A DNA stretch of 64,000 nucleotides from Haematococcus lacustris (taxonomy: Eukaryota; Chlorophyta; Chlorophyceae; Chlamydomonadales; Haematococcaceae), in assembly GCA_030144725.1 (NCBI GenBank), contig JASKMD010000029.1:7301538-7365537 (forward strand). Direction: 5' to 3'. Positions 11,794-31,096 of the stretch are shown here, piece after piece. The notes beneath the pieces were generated by a model. That model was not told where the DNA came from. It saw only the letters and a program-made list of their open reading frames with translations, and made no database searches. Numbering within the stretch: position 1 is the first letter of the stretch; every line of letters begins with the position of its first letter. The position numbers and the translations under genes were made by a program.

Positions 11794-14615
11794 CTGGAGG
11801 TGCAACGGGGACTGCCAAGTCCGAGTCTGCGGGTCACCTCCCCGAGGACTGCTGCGGGGCTGCTGCAGGGCTGCTGCAGGGCTATGCAGCGGTGGCTGCT
11901 GCTGCTGCTGCGGCGGTGGCTGCTGCTGCAAGGGCTGATGTTGCATGTGCTCCGCTGAGTCAGGCTCCTCCAGCTCTTGCATCTCTTGGAAAAGGCTGAC
12001 ACCAGCGTCCGGCTGCACAGCACAGCATGACACACAGCATGACACAACATACACCCCTCCCCAACCCCACCAGTCTCTGATGGGAGGGTAGCAAGGGCGC
12101 AACACAACAACACAACAACACACAGCACGACACAGCAGCACCATGCAATGTAGGATGTCTTTCTCACCAAGCATCAAAACCAAGCAGCCTATCACAGCGC
12201 ACTACAACCAAGCGGCCTACTGGCTCATGGCTAGGCAATGCCAGTGATGGTGTTCAGCACAGGCAGTACAACCAGTTTCTTCAGCCTGGGCAGCAATGCA
12301 AGCAAAAACCAAATAAGCGAATAATAAAAACAATAAATACCGTACTCTCCCTTTTACTTCGCGTCCGCGAATCGTTTCTTTGGCCTCGCAAAATCGCGAA
12401 CGAGTAAACAATGTAATATTTGACTGAACCGCGAAGTTGTCAAACAATTATTTGAGCTGCAAAAATTGTGTTGCGATGGACCGCTTCATGGTCCGCGACA
12501 TCAGTGCCGACGACGCAGCTACGCCAGGTTGACCAACACGATGAAATGCTCCAGATCGTGAAGAGTGAAGCCAAGCCAACTGCAGCAACGGCAGATGATC
12601 CACCCATGCGCGATGATCCACCCATGCGAAAACAAGCCTAAGCCAGCACCAACAGCACAAGCCACGCCCACTCCCACACGCACGCGTGCACGGTTGGTGT
12701 GCAACACTAGCAGCAGCGCCAACAACGGCAGTGCCAACACTAGAAGCGCCAACAATAGCAGCGGCGGCAACAACAACAGCGACGTTAGCAGTGCCATCAG
12801 CAACGGGTGGATAGTTGGCATGTTATCAGCCGGGGTGGCTGGCCGCACGAAGTCAACTATTGGGGTGGTTGCCTTGACCAAGGCTGCGGCATGGGTGACT
12901 GCTAGGGCATGCAAGTTTGAGTGTTTAGAGGAGGAGGAAGGAGGAAGAGGTGTACCGGCACTGCAAGCAGCCACTGGAACACCATGGTAACTTGGTGCAC
13001 AGTTACAGTGCCCTTGCACAGTGGCTGGCACATGGTGACCGGGTGGCTTGACTTGGTGACCTGTGCAAGAAGTGTGTAAACCATGGAGGATTGACATGTT
13101 ATGCAAGGGATGGCTGTCTATAATATTTATAAGCACACCCACATCCGCAGAACTGTGTTTTGCTGCACTTTTTGCATCGGGAAAAGTAAACAATTTATTT
13201 TTGGGTCGGGAAACGAGTATTTAATTCAATTTTTCGAGGCCTCGCGATTCAAAAGGGAGAGTACGGTATATACATAAACCAGTATACAAATGCAGTTAGC
13301 CTGACCTCAACTCCAGTGCGGGGCCCAAAGCTCTAAGGGCCAAATGCACTGCTGGGTGGGATGAAATGCAGGGCAAAGACCCCGCGCTCACCCACCTCTC
13401 CCTGCACGAACATGTAGACCGCAGCCAGCAGCCGGTCCTTGTCGCTGTCTGAGAGTGATGCAAGATCTCCGGCGGAGGAAGCCGGAAGGCTACGTTGAAT
13501 CGCGGTCATCAGGTCCATGCTGCCGACGCGGCTGTTGACGATCCGAACCGCTGTGGCGTCACCCATATGAGTGCCCTCCTGGATGCCGCATACCTGCCTA
13601 CCCGCGAGCGCAGCTTCCGTGCTCGTACGACCGGTTATTTCCGGCGCGTCTGGCCGCATTCCCCGGGGCCGAAGGGAACTGCCGCCCGAGTCGGAACCGC
13701 GGGCAACTGTCGCTTGGACCTGCGGCGCTTCGGTTGCAAGGTCATCCATCTGGTTGCCAGCGTGTGCCACACCGCCCGTCGCTGATATGGAGCTTAGCGC
13801 AGGCTGCCAAGCCGGCCGAGCGGGAGCAGGCGCACTGCGCAGGGATCCCCAGGACGCAAGGCTCACTTGGCTGTCCGCAAGCGACGGTCGGCCGCGCAGC
13901 TCGACAGGCCGCAGGTCCTCGTCAGCCGGAAAGTCCTGCTCGCCCGGGCGACATCTGTCCGCTTGCGGTCGCATTTGTCCGGCTGCGGCGACACTGGCGT
14001 CCTGGTTGAAGGCAGGCGCAGGTGGAGGGTGCTGCACAAGCCAGGGCTGCTTCTGCTGGCCTCCTGAGCCTGCTGTGTGACCTGCACCCAGGCCTGCCGT
14101 GCTTGGGAAGGTAAAGGTGGATGGCTGTGCAGCTGCTACGATTGAGGGGGTGATTGAACTCCAGGTATTTGCCCCTCCCGCCATCTGCCCAGATGTTGCA
14201 ACCGACAAGGCAACCAAAGATGATGCAGGCCCGAGGGAGGGTGGGTAGGGTGGCAGGACCTGGCCAGGTGCCTCCCTCCCGGCACCACCTTGCAGCTGTA
14301 CACCACTGCCGCTGCGAGGGAAGTGAGGGTCTGGAGGGTGGAAGCCTTGGTGGGGGAAGGTTTGAGGAGCTGAGCGGGGGCTGGGGTGGGGTGCCCGCCC
14401 CTGGTTGAGGGTTGGCTGCTGGGCTGGCAAAGGTGGCGGGTGGGAGTGGCGGCTAGGAGCGGGACTGAGACTATGGCCGGAGCCCTGCTGCAGCCACTGC
14501 TGCGGCCACTGCTGCTGCTGGGCAGCCTGCTGCTGGGCAGCCTGCTGCTGGGCAGCCTGCTGTTGCGCTACCTCCCAGTCATTAGGAGGGGGGGGCCAGA
14601 GCTCGACATCTGGGC
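10639..14615 (-). CDS. Gene B, 3' block: Gln-rich C-terminal region (two exons)
   Basis: Exon 14615-13396 (406 codons plus 2 nt) is entered in phase 1 from the exon ending at 15170. It begins PDVELWPPPPNDWEVAQQQ, carries AAQQQ repeats, and ends MFVQGE at a GTGGGT donor. After a 1.38-kb intron containing an inverted-repeat element, exon 12012-10639 starts PDAGVSLFQEMQELEEPDS, runs through long poly-Gln (CAG/CTG) tracts around 11520-11800, and stops after KHHHPAFE. The product is Gln/Pro/Gly-rich and probably disordered. Such Gln-rich tails occur in transcription regulators, but no domain is visible, so function is unknown. Some poly-Gln length may be assembly-sensitive. Confidence 0.65.
11520..11800. 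repeat. Polymorphic-looking CTG/CAG trinucleotide tract encoding poly-Gln
   Basis: About 280 bp of CTG units (CAG on the coding strand) with CTC, TTG and TAG interruptions, coding for Gln with scattered Leu/Glu in gene B. The reverse strand gives poly-Ala or poly-Leu frames, which are shadows. Confidence 0.85.
12337..13269. mobile_element. 933-bp non-autonomous DNA transposon with 19-bp perfect inverted ends, in a gene B intron
   Basis: The left end ATACCGTACTCTCCCTTTT (12337-12355) is the exact reverse complement of the right end (13251-13269). The terminal TA suggests a TA-type target duplication, as in Tc1/mariner-like elements. The element sits wholly in the intron between exons 14615-13396 and 12012-10639. 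A 224-codon minus-strand frame (13193-12519) inside it has hydrophobic Leu runs and no transposase signature, so the element is probably a MITE-like derivative. Confidence 0.8.
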
Positions 14616-14637
14616 CTGCGACGGGCGGGGCGGGGCG

Positions 14638-15075
14638 GGGCGGGGGTGGGGTGGGGTGGGGTGGGGTGGGGTGGGGGTGGGGTGGGGGTGGGGGTGGGGT
14701 GGGGTGGGGTGGGGTGGGGTGGGGTGGGGTGGGGTGGGGTGGGGTGGGGTGGGGGGGTGGGGTGGGGTGGGGGTGGGGTGGGGGTGGGGTGGGGTGGGGT
14801 GGGGTGGGGTGGGGTGGGGTGGGGTGGGGTGGGGGTGGGGTGGGGGTGGGGTGGGGTGGGGGGGTGGGGTGGGGTGGGGTGGGGGTGGGGTGGGGTGGGG
14901 TGGGGTGGGGGGGTGGGGGTGGGGGGTGGGGTGGGGTGGGGTGGGGTGGGGGTGGGGTGGGGGTGGGGTGGGGTGGGGTGGGGGTGGGGTGGGGGTGGGG
15001 TGGGGTGGGGGTGGGGGTGGGGGTGGGGGTGGGGGTGGGGTGGGGGTGGGGTGGGGTGGGGTGGGGTGGGCCTGA
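14638..15075. repeat. (GGGGT)n / (GGGTGG)n tract filling a gene B intron
   Basis: About 430 bp of GGGGT pentamers with occasional GGGGGT. On the coding strand it is a pyrimidine-rich ACCCC tract inside the intron 15169-14616. Donor GTGTGATG and acceptor CGTCGCAG keep the phase. Long runs of four Gs could form G-quadruplexes. Confidence 0.9.
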
Positions 15076-15169
15076 GCCAGGTACAGTGCAGCCAGGGCCA
15101 GAAGAACATGGAGGCCAGCCCCCCTCCCCCCCTCGACACCCGCCTCACCTGCTGCTCCACCCATCACAC

Positions 15170-22866
<7,697 letters not shown>

Positions 22867-23939
22867 GCACGGCCTGTGCAGCCAGCCCCGCATGGTGCAT
22901 GGCTGCACAGGCCTCATGTGTGGGAGGGGGTGCGTGAACAGGGGGAGGGGGAGGGGGAGGCGGGCTGGGGGCTGCGAGCTGGGCCGTGGGGGTGAGGTGG
23001 CAGGGGCTGGGCGCAGCCTGAGGCACAGGGGGACCTGGCAAGGGGGAGCTAGGGGCAGGAGCCACAGGGGCGGGTGGGGCAGGGGCTGATGGGGGTGCAG
23101 CTGCAGAGGCCAGGGCTGGGGTTGGGGCGGAAGGGGCAGGAGGGGAAGGAACAGGGGCAGAGGTGGGGGCAGGGGCAGAGGTGGGGGCAGGGGCAGAGGT
23201 GGGGTCAGGGGCGGAGGTGGGGGCAGGGGCGGGAGGGGAAGGAGCATGGGCAGAGGTGGGGGCAGGAGCAGGAGGGGCCGGAGGGGCAGGGGTGGGGGAG
23301 GTAGGTGTGGTTTGAGGCAGGCGGGTGCGCAAGGAGTGGGTGGAGGAGTGAGGGAGTCTGGGAGTCGCCCCTGCATCTGAGGGGCGTCCCCCATGGCTAG
23401 CCCTGGCGGCCAGTCCTAGGTCAGGGGGCGGACAGCCAGGGTTGGAGCTGCTGCACTCAGCTGCCACCGCTGGCCGTACCGCTGACTGTACTGCTGTTTG
23501 CACTGCTGGTTGTACTGCTGGTGGTACTGCTGGTGCCTGGGGTGCTACTGGCCGTGACGGCCGTGCTGGTCGTGACGGCCCTATTGCTGCTGCTGTGAGC
23601 GGAGATAAAGCTGATGGTGGTGGTGGTGCTGGTGGTGCCACCACAGTGGGTGTTGAGGTCAGTGCCGGTGCTGCTGCCGTCCTCGCTGGGAGTGCAGGCG
23701 CGGGTGCTGCCGGTGTTGGTGCCAGGGCTGCAGGTGCTGCTCGGCGTGCTGCTGCTTGGGGGGCTGCAGGGGCGCGTGTAGGTGCTGTGTTGGCTGCGGC
23801 TGGATGAGCAGGCTGGCTGGCAGGTTGAGGTGCAGGAGGGGGTGCAGGAGGCGGTGGGACAACCAATGGCAGGGTGGACTGCACCTTGTAAGCACTGACC
23901 CACTTTGCCTGCTTGCCGTGACTTGGCTGCCTTGCATCA

Positions 23940-24045
23940 GGAAAGGCTGGGGCTGGGGCTGGGGCTGGGGCTGGGGCTGGGGCTGGGGCTGGGGCTGGGG
24001 CTGGGGCTGGGGCTGGGGCTGGGGCTGGGGCTGGGGCTGGGGCTG
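23940..24045. repeat. (GGGGCT)n array in gene B exon 4
   Basis: About 17 copies of GGGGCT, read on the coding strand as Ala-Pro repeats. It is an in-frame, length-variable-looking tract. Confidence 0.9.
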
Positions 24046-24609
24046 GTCTGCTAGGTGCAGGCTGAGGCAAGGTGGTGTCAGGTCTGGGTACAGGGCCGAG
24101 GGAGTGAGGGAGGGAGGCAGCCCCTGTTGCATGCAGCCCCAGCCTTGCCTGAGCGCCCCTGGGCTGAGCCGCCCTGGGGTGTTGGCTGAGCTGCCTGGGC
24201 TTGCTGGCTAGGGCGTCCAGCTGGGCTGAGGCTGGGTTAGCATCCAGGGCGGGGGCAGGGGCGGGGGCGGGGGCGGGGGCGGAGGTGGAGGCGGGGGCAG
24301 GGGCAGGGGCGGGGGCGGGCGCGGCCACTGCAGCTGTTGCCTGGGCTAGCGCTGGGACCGGTGGCTGCACCTGGTCCAAGGCCGGGGCAGGGGCTTGTAG
24401 CAGAGGCCGGCCTGAGGCTGGTGTTTGCTGCGGCAAGGTCTGGGGCTGGCTGCGCTGCCCAGCCAGCGCCTCAGGCCCCCTCCCCTGAGCAACCTGGCGG
24501 GATGTCTCCCTGCCCCTCCCGGACCTCCTCACAGCAGGAGCTGCTGCCTGGTCAAGTGCCTGGGCGCTGCCAGACGTGCCTGCTGTCTGACTTATTGGGG
24601 CTGCACTCA

Positions 24610-24720
24610 TCCCTGGCCCTGGCCCTGGCCCTGGCCCTGGCCCTGGCCCTGACCCTGGCCCTGGCCCTGGCCCTGACCCTGGCCCTGACCCTGGCCCTGA
24701 CCCTGACCCTGACCCTGCCA
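24610..24720. repeat. (CCCTGG)n / (CCCTGA)n array in gene B exon 4
   Basis: Hexamer array coding Gly-Pro/Gly-Ser repeats on the minus strand. Confidence 0.9.
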
Positions 24721-27700
24721 CCAACCCTGGCCTTGGCTTGGCACTTGGTTTTGCGCGTGGCCCTGGCTTATTTCCTATGGCAATTGTGGCCAGTGCTGGC
24801 CCAGCTGTTGCTGGTGCGGCAGCTGGTGGCGCTGTGTCTGCAGCCTGAGCAGGGGCAGGTGGGGCAGGTGGGGCGGTGGTAAGGGGGGTGGGAGCAGGGG
24901 CGGGGGGTACTGCTGTGGGTGTGGATAGGTCAGGCGGTGCTGATACCTGAGGGTGAGGGTGAGGGTGAGGGGCTGTTGTTGGCACCACAAGGTGTTGGCT
25001 GGTGCACCCTGCAGCAGGTGCTGACCTACTGCCACCCACCCCAAGCGCGTCAACCAGGGAGCTCCCTGCTCCCTGTCTGGCTGCCGCCATTGGTGCTGCT
25101 GCCAGTGCTGCTGCCCGTGCCGCCGTTGGTGCTGCTGCCAGTGCTGCTGCCCGTGCCGCCGTTGGTGCTGCTGCCTGTGCTGCTGCCCGTGCCGCCGTTG
25201 GTGCTGCTGCCTGTGCTGCTGCTCGTGCTGCCGTTGGTGCAGTTGCCGGAGCAGCTGCTGCTGCTGCTGCTGCTGCTACTGGCAGAGGTGCAACAGCAGA
25301 GTGGCCCTCTGGTGCTGCAGGTGAGGGTGCAGGTGCGGGGACGGGTGGGTGTGGTTGGTGCCTGGGCCCCCCTGCTGCTGCTGCCCCCCCAGCATGCACA
25401 TCGAGGGATGGCGGTGGGGGCTGGCAGCCATGCTGGGAGCTCCCTGCAGCCTGCCCTGCCGGCTTGGTGGATGTGGTCTGAGGGGGAGGGGTAGGGGGGA
25501 AGGGGGCGGAGGGAGGGGGCCCAGGGGGCCCTAGGGCTGGCTGAGGCTCAGCTAGGGCTGGGGCCAGAGCAGGCGTGGGGTCCAGGACCATGGCAGGGGC
25601 AGCGGCTGGGTGAGGTGCTGGGCTAGGCATTGAAGCGCTGGCCTCAGTGCCTGGCAGCCTGACCAGGGTATCTGGGGCAAGTCCAGGACCAGGACCAGGA
25701 ACAGCAGCAGGCGGGTGGCGAAGGCTACCTTCGCTGCTCCTGCTGCTGCTGCTGCTGCTGCTGCTGGCAGCAGGTGCAGGGCCAGCAGCAGGAGCAGGGT
25801 CCGAGCTCTGGTCAGGGTGCAGGTCAGGGCCCATCACCGCCGCCATGGCATGGGTATCTGCAGCAGCAGCAGCCGAGGTTTCCTCAGCCTCCACATCTGG
25901 CAGGAGCCCACCCTGCTCTGACGTGGCCTCCTCTGCCGGGCCACCCCCTGCCAGGCCGGCGCCAGCCAGATCAGCACTGAGGCGGCTGGCTAAGCAGCTG
26001 GGGGCGGATGGGCGTGGGCGCTTGGCCAGGGGCTCCGCCTCAGTGCAGTAGCCTGAGCTGCAGGCAGGGCCGGAGGCGGCCTGGCGCCTGCGCTTCTGCC
26101 CGGCACTGGCTGGCCCTGGCGGGGTCTTTGCGGCCCCCCCTGGGGCTGGGGCTGCTGGGGCTGGGGGGCTGGGGCCTGGCAGGGGGGTGGAGGGGACGGC
26201 CTGGTGCGCACTCTGGCTGCCTGGCCTGCTCGTGGCCTGGCCGCAGCTGAGGGGGGTGTGGGGGGTGGGGAGGCCTGGGGAGCATGGATCTATGGGCAGG
26301 TGGGGTGCAGCAGCCGGGGCAGGGGCAGGGGCAGGGGCGAGTACATTGCCAAGGGGGGGTCCAGGGCCAGGGGCAGCTGCGTGGTGTGCTGGGGCAGCAG
26401 GGTGAGTGACCCGCAAGCCTCCTCGCAGCTTGGGTGCTGCATCCTGCAGGTGCCCTGTGCCTGCAGGACTGTGCTGCTCACTGCTGGCTGCAGGGGTGGC
26501 TGCGCTGCCAGCAGCCGCCTGGCCGCCTGGCTGGCTTACGCTGTTGGTCTCCAGTGACAGCAGCGTGAGCTCTGCCTGCACCTGGTGCGTGGCTGACACA
26601 GCTGCCACCGCTCCCTCAGCCACTGCGACTGTCACGGCCTCGTGTGTTGACGTGACCTGCAGGGACATGGCGGGGCTGAGGCCGGGGGCAGGGGTGTGGC
26701 CTGGCAGGCTGGGGCCCTGCAGACGGCCTGCTGCAGCACTGGTCGCTGCTGCCGCTGCTGCTGCTGCCGCTGAGGACCCCCAGGGGGCCCCCAATGTGGC
26801 CTCAACACCTGCAGCTGGGCTGGCGGCGAAGGCAGGAGGGCTGGCAAGGGAGGGAGGGGGGGATGCCATGTGCATGACCAACTGCGCTGCCTGCTGGACT
26901 GCCTTCTGCTGACGCGATACAACCAGCTGCTGCTGCTGCTGCTGCTGCTGTGCCTGGCCCTGAGCCTGCTCTTGCCCCAGCTGCTGTTGCTGCTGGTCAG
27001 AAGTGGGCAGTGGTGGGTGCAGCGTCAGCAGCTCAGCACCTGCACCAGCAAAACCAGTAGCAGGGGTGCAGCGATGCGGGTGCTGCTGCCACGAGTGACA
27101 CCAGTGCTAGTGTATCTGCCACTGACTCATCTGCTACTGACTCAGCATGTATGCCAGCCGCGGCAACGCGACGGGTCACCATGCAAAGGTGCACCACCGG
27201 CAGGCAAGGGGTAGCTGCTGCAGCACCAACCCCAAGCACACTCACGCAGCTGCTCCGCCGCTAGCTCCACTGCCCTTAGCACTGACAGCTGCCATCCAGC
27301 CTCAGCAGCACCAAGCAGCCCAGCTGCTGGGGCCATGGCTGGGTCAGCTGCCGCCCTCAGCGCCTGCTGGCACTTGCGCAAGTCCACAGCGGCAGCTTCC
27401 ACCTCCTCTGAGGCTGACCCTGCTGGCAGGCTGGGCTCCCAGTGGCTGCCCAAGTTCAGTGCGAAATCCAACAAGGCAGCATGGTTTGAGGCAGGTCCTT
27501 GCAACATGGCTTGGCCGACCTGCACGGGCATGTGCATGCACATGTGCATCAGCTGGTGCAAGCTTGCCTCTGCTTCAGTCAGCTGCTGTCCTTACCTGGC
27601 GGCAGAGTGTACAGTGGGCATGTGCGGCTGTGGAGGCGTGCTCTTTGGGCAGGTATGGCAGGATGGACTGCAACATTGGAATGCTGTGGGGAGAAAGTGG

Positions 27701-27950
27701 GAGTGGCTGGTCCGAGGAGGGGCTGAGCTGGTGCCGGAGAACGTGGGCCACCAAGAGCAGCTGCGCTGCCTCGGGTACAATTCCATCGCGCAATAAGGGA
27801 AGCCACGGCTTAATCGCGGCTGCAGAGCAGAGAGAGGCTAGGGTGATGCTCTAGGCAGCTTCTGCTATGGTGATGCGCTATACCTGGTAAAGAGCTCCGA
27901 CTGCATTGTTCCAATGTAGTCACAAGCTTGACAACTTCAGCCTCGCGCAT

Positions 27951-28504
27951 CGCGGGGGTTTCTACGATGTCACCGCACGCGAAGTCGAACTGAACATTGA
28001 GCTACAGACGCAGCGGACAAAGCGAAGTGGGTCACTGGCGGGGTCGTGCGTACATTTTCAAAACGCTGGTGGCAGCATGCAGGGTCTAGTTATGTGTAGC
28101 AGGGTCCATATTGGCTTCTAGAGCATATGGTTCAGGAAAGGTACAGCGACATCACATCAGCGGCGGGATAGGGAGCTTGGGCTGCAGCGGACCCCTGGCC
28201 CCCATGTTCCGGCCTTGTTGCAGCCAAAAAACACAGTAATGATGTCGGCTTGGGGAGGGGGCGACCCTGATGAATCTAATCAGCGCAACAGGAACACCTG
28301 GCATTTCCAGGAGTGCCCTGCACTTAGGAAGCGCCAAGTGGTGTGCTCAGCCCTGCTGCCCCCCAGCTCCCACAGCCCAGCTGCAGCTTGCTGCTGCACA
28401 CGTGGAGGGCCCTGGGGTGCAACATACTGCAACCACACTGGGTAGTCCTGTAGTGTGTAGTCCTGTACTGAGTAGCCCTGAGTGCTAGTGGCGGCTGGGT
28501 GCTA
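27951..28504. other. Intergenic: 5' flank of gene B, no gene seen
   Basis: Short overlapping frames only. Near 28,440-28,485 there is a small repeated 'gtagtcctgta' / 'gtagccctgag' motif just before the type A element. Confidence 0.5.
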
Positions 28505-28644
28505 TATACCCCACTTCCGCCCCACTCCGGTTGCCGGCACTCCGGTTGCCGGCACTCCGCTTAGATGGCGACCTGATGCACACCCCAACCCGGCCATGGT
28601 CATCAAGGGTGCGGCCGCTTGGGTAATGTTGATGTATTCGTGAG

Positions 28645-30754
28645 ATGACCCCGAAGAGGAAACGCAAGCGCCCCGTCTCCCCCGCACAGTGTGCAGCCGG
28701 TAAGCCGCAGAGCTTCACGAAAGGCTAGGCCCCTCCGAAGCTAACTGACGACGCGATGCAGAACTGATGATGCATGTGCTGTGCTTTCCCGTGTCTGCAG
28801 GTGCCAGTGGCAGTGGGCAGCAAGATCAGGGGCAGGGGCAGGCTGTGAAAGAAGTTATTGCAGAGAGGCGCCAGGTAATCAAGGCATCCCGGCCTGATCT
28901 CGGCCCAGCTGAAGTAGACGCAGTTGTGGCAGAGGTCAACAAGCGTATGACCATGGGCAGCAAGCAGTGCGTCCTGACAGCAATCCTGTGTCTAGCTGTG
29001 CTGCTCCAATCTTTCCTAGGTCAGCCCACTCCAGGGTTCCCAGCAGCAGGTCCAGCCCCAGGTCCCCCTCCCCCACCTGACCCGGCCTGCCCTCCTTATG
29101 CTCACCCTCGCCTTGCCACACGCAGCTCACCCCGCTCTGCAGCCGCCCCAGCCCAGCTACCCCCCTCAGTGCAGCTGGGCATCTGGGACCCACAGCTGTT
29201 GGTACAGATCAGGGATGCCATGGAGGTGCTCACCAAGGCCAGTGTGCACCTGCCACCTGACCAGCCCAAGCCTGCAGACTGGGTACCCCAGCAGGCCAGG
29301 TCAAGCAGCGGCTGGTGCGCCCAGCCTGGAGCCAGCGGCATGCTAAGTATGTGCGGGGCCTGTCGTGGTGCCATCAGGTGCCGCCCAACCCTCCTCCCCC
29401 TGCCCCTGCCCAGGCCCCCGCGCCCAGGCTCCACCTCCCCCTGCCCCTGCCCAGGCCCCCCTTGCCCAGGCTCCACCTCCCCCTGCCCCTGCCCAGGCCC
29501 CCCTTGCCCAGGCTCCACCTCCCCCTGCCCCTGCCCAGGCCCCCCTTGCCCAGGCTCCACCTCCCCCTGCCCCTGCCCAGGCCCCCCTTGCCCAGGCTCC
29601 ACCTCCCCCTGCCCCTGCCCAGGCCCCCCTTGCCCAGGCTCCACCTCCCCCTGCCCCTGCCCAGGCCCCCCTTGCCCAGGCTCCACCTCCCCCTGCCCCT
29701 GCCCAGGCCCCCCTTGCCCAGGCTCCACCTCCCCCTGCCCCTGCCCAGGCCCCCCTTGCCCAGGCTCCACCTCCCCCTGCCCCTGCCCAGGCCCCCCTTG
29801 CCCAGGCTCCACCTCCCCCTGCCCCTGCCCAGGCCCCCCTTGCCCAGGCTCCACCTCCCCCTGCCCCTGCCCAGGCCCCCCTTGCCCAGGCTCCACCTCC
29901 CCCTGCCCCTGCCCAGGCCCCCCTTGCCCAGGCTCCACCTCCCCCTGCCCCTGCCCAGGCCCCCCTTGCCCAGGCTCCACCTCCCCCTGCCCCTGCCCAG
30001 GCCCCCCTTGCCCAGGCTCCACCTCCCCCTGCCCCTGCCCAGGCCCCCCTTGCCCAGGCTCCACCTCCCCCTGCCCCTGCCCAGGCCCCCCTTGCCCAGG
30101 CTCCACCTCCCCCTGCCCCTGCCCAGGCCCCCCTTGCCCAGGCTCCACCTCCCCCTGCCCCTGCCCAGGCCCCCCTTGCCCAGGCTCCACCTCCCCCTGC
30201 CCCTGCCCAGGCCCCCCTTGCCCAGGCTCCACCTCCCCCTGCCCCTGCCCAGGCCCCCCTTGCCCAGGCTCCACCTCCCCCTGCCCCTGCCCAGGCCCCC
30301 CTTGCCCAGGCTCCACCTCCCCCTGCCCCTGCCCAGGGCCCCCTTGCCCAGGCTCCACCTCCCCCTGCCCCTGCCCAGGCCCCCCTTGCCCAGGCCCCCC
30401 CCCCCTCCCCCAGCCCAGGACCCCCCCGCCCAGGCCCCACCCCCTCCCCCAGCCCAGGCCCAGCCCCTCCCTGCAGCACCTGGCCCAGTCCCACGACCCC
30501 AGGCCCCCCCAGGGGGCAGGTGGCTGGACCGGGACACCAACGGGTGCCTGAACTTGCAGCGCATTGGGGAGAGCTTGCAGCGCCCCATAGAGCTGTGCCA
30601 ATGGGATGACCTTGAGGCTTTGCCCCCCGTAGGGAAGGAGTACCAGCAGGGCTACAAGCTGGTCAATGACCGGCTGCCCAAGGGCAGGCAGCGGTTGCAC
30701 CTGGCTGCAGAGTACCAGCGGGGCATTGATGGCCGGGCCCGCAACAATGCATAG
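28645..30754 (+). pseudogene. Type A TnpB/Fanzor-like RuvC protein, broken copy A1
   Basis: Exon 1 (28645-28699)codes MTPKRKRKRPVSPAQ, a nuclear-localisation-like basic start. The intron 28700-28800 keeps phase 1. Exon 2 continues GASGSGQQ... with helical text, then the block FLGQPTPGFP seen in related form in types B and C. The region between roughly codons 190 and 200 jumps straight to HLPPDQPKPADW, so the RuvC-I/II part is missing. Near 29,287-29,290 a CCCC run replaces the CCCCC of the 51-kb copy, shifting frame. In the new frame follow VRGLSWCHQVPPN, a ~1-kb proline repeat, and the RuvC-III-like block WLDRDTNGCLNLQRIGES, then EYQQGYKLVNDRLP and the end RGIDGRARNNA. TnpB/Fanzor proteins are RNA-guided nucleases of mobile elements. 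This copy cannot encode one. Confidence 0.7.
29398..30400. repeat. 42-bp coding VNTR (about 22-23 units) inside the type A gene
   Basis: Nearly identical 42-bp units beginning CAGGCCCCCCTTGCCCAGG. Because 42 is a multiple of 3 and the unit lacks stops on both strands, all six frames stay open. In the frame of the C-terminus it encodes a 14-residue Pro/Leu/Arg unit (PLPRLHLPLPLPRP). It sits between the RGLSWC block and the DRD motif, where TnpB-type proteins carry a zinc ribbon. Confidence 0.9.
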
Positions 30755-31096
30755 GCCCTAGTACTTTACACAGGCTGTCAGCCTTACAGAGCATAAAGCT
30801 GTTAGTTTTGATGAGGTGCCCACTGGTTTAGGGGGAAATGCCACCGGTGTGGGGGTTGCAGTCATCAAGGGTGCGACCGCGGATTAGGGTACGCCCATAT
30901 AATTATAGTTGGCTCGGATTCCTATAAAAAGCTATAATTCTAGGCTATAGGAGCGGGGGGTGGGCTAGGGGAAGCTAGGGTGTGGGTTGGGGTGGGCTAG
31001 GGGAAGGGGGGGGGAGGTTATGTCTGAACAGCAAATGTGAACAGCAAACAGCAAACAGCAAATGTGACTCGGCGAGAATGCTACAACTTGATTGTA
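30755..31096 (+). other. Type A 3' noncoding region, left part, with an extra ~180-bp segment
   Basis: Bases 30755-30890 match the conserved post-stop region of other type A copies (ACACAGGCTGTCAGCCTTAC ... GTCATCAAGGGTGCGACCG). An AT-rich and then GGGGAAG-rich segment interrupts it before the match resumes at GAATGCTACAACTTGATTGTA. Confidence 0.6.

Noticed and set aside
14640..15070. Telomeric repeat
   Set aside because: The unit GGGGT is not the TTTTAGGG or TTTAGGG type of green algae, and it sits inside an intron.
29102..30700. Large minus-strand Gly/Gln/Pro repeat frames opposite the type A gene
   Set aside because: The 42-bp unit is open in six frames. Only the plus frame ends in the conserved DRD and RGIDGRARNN blocks.
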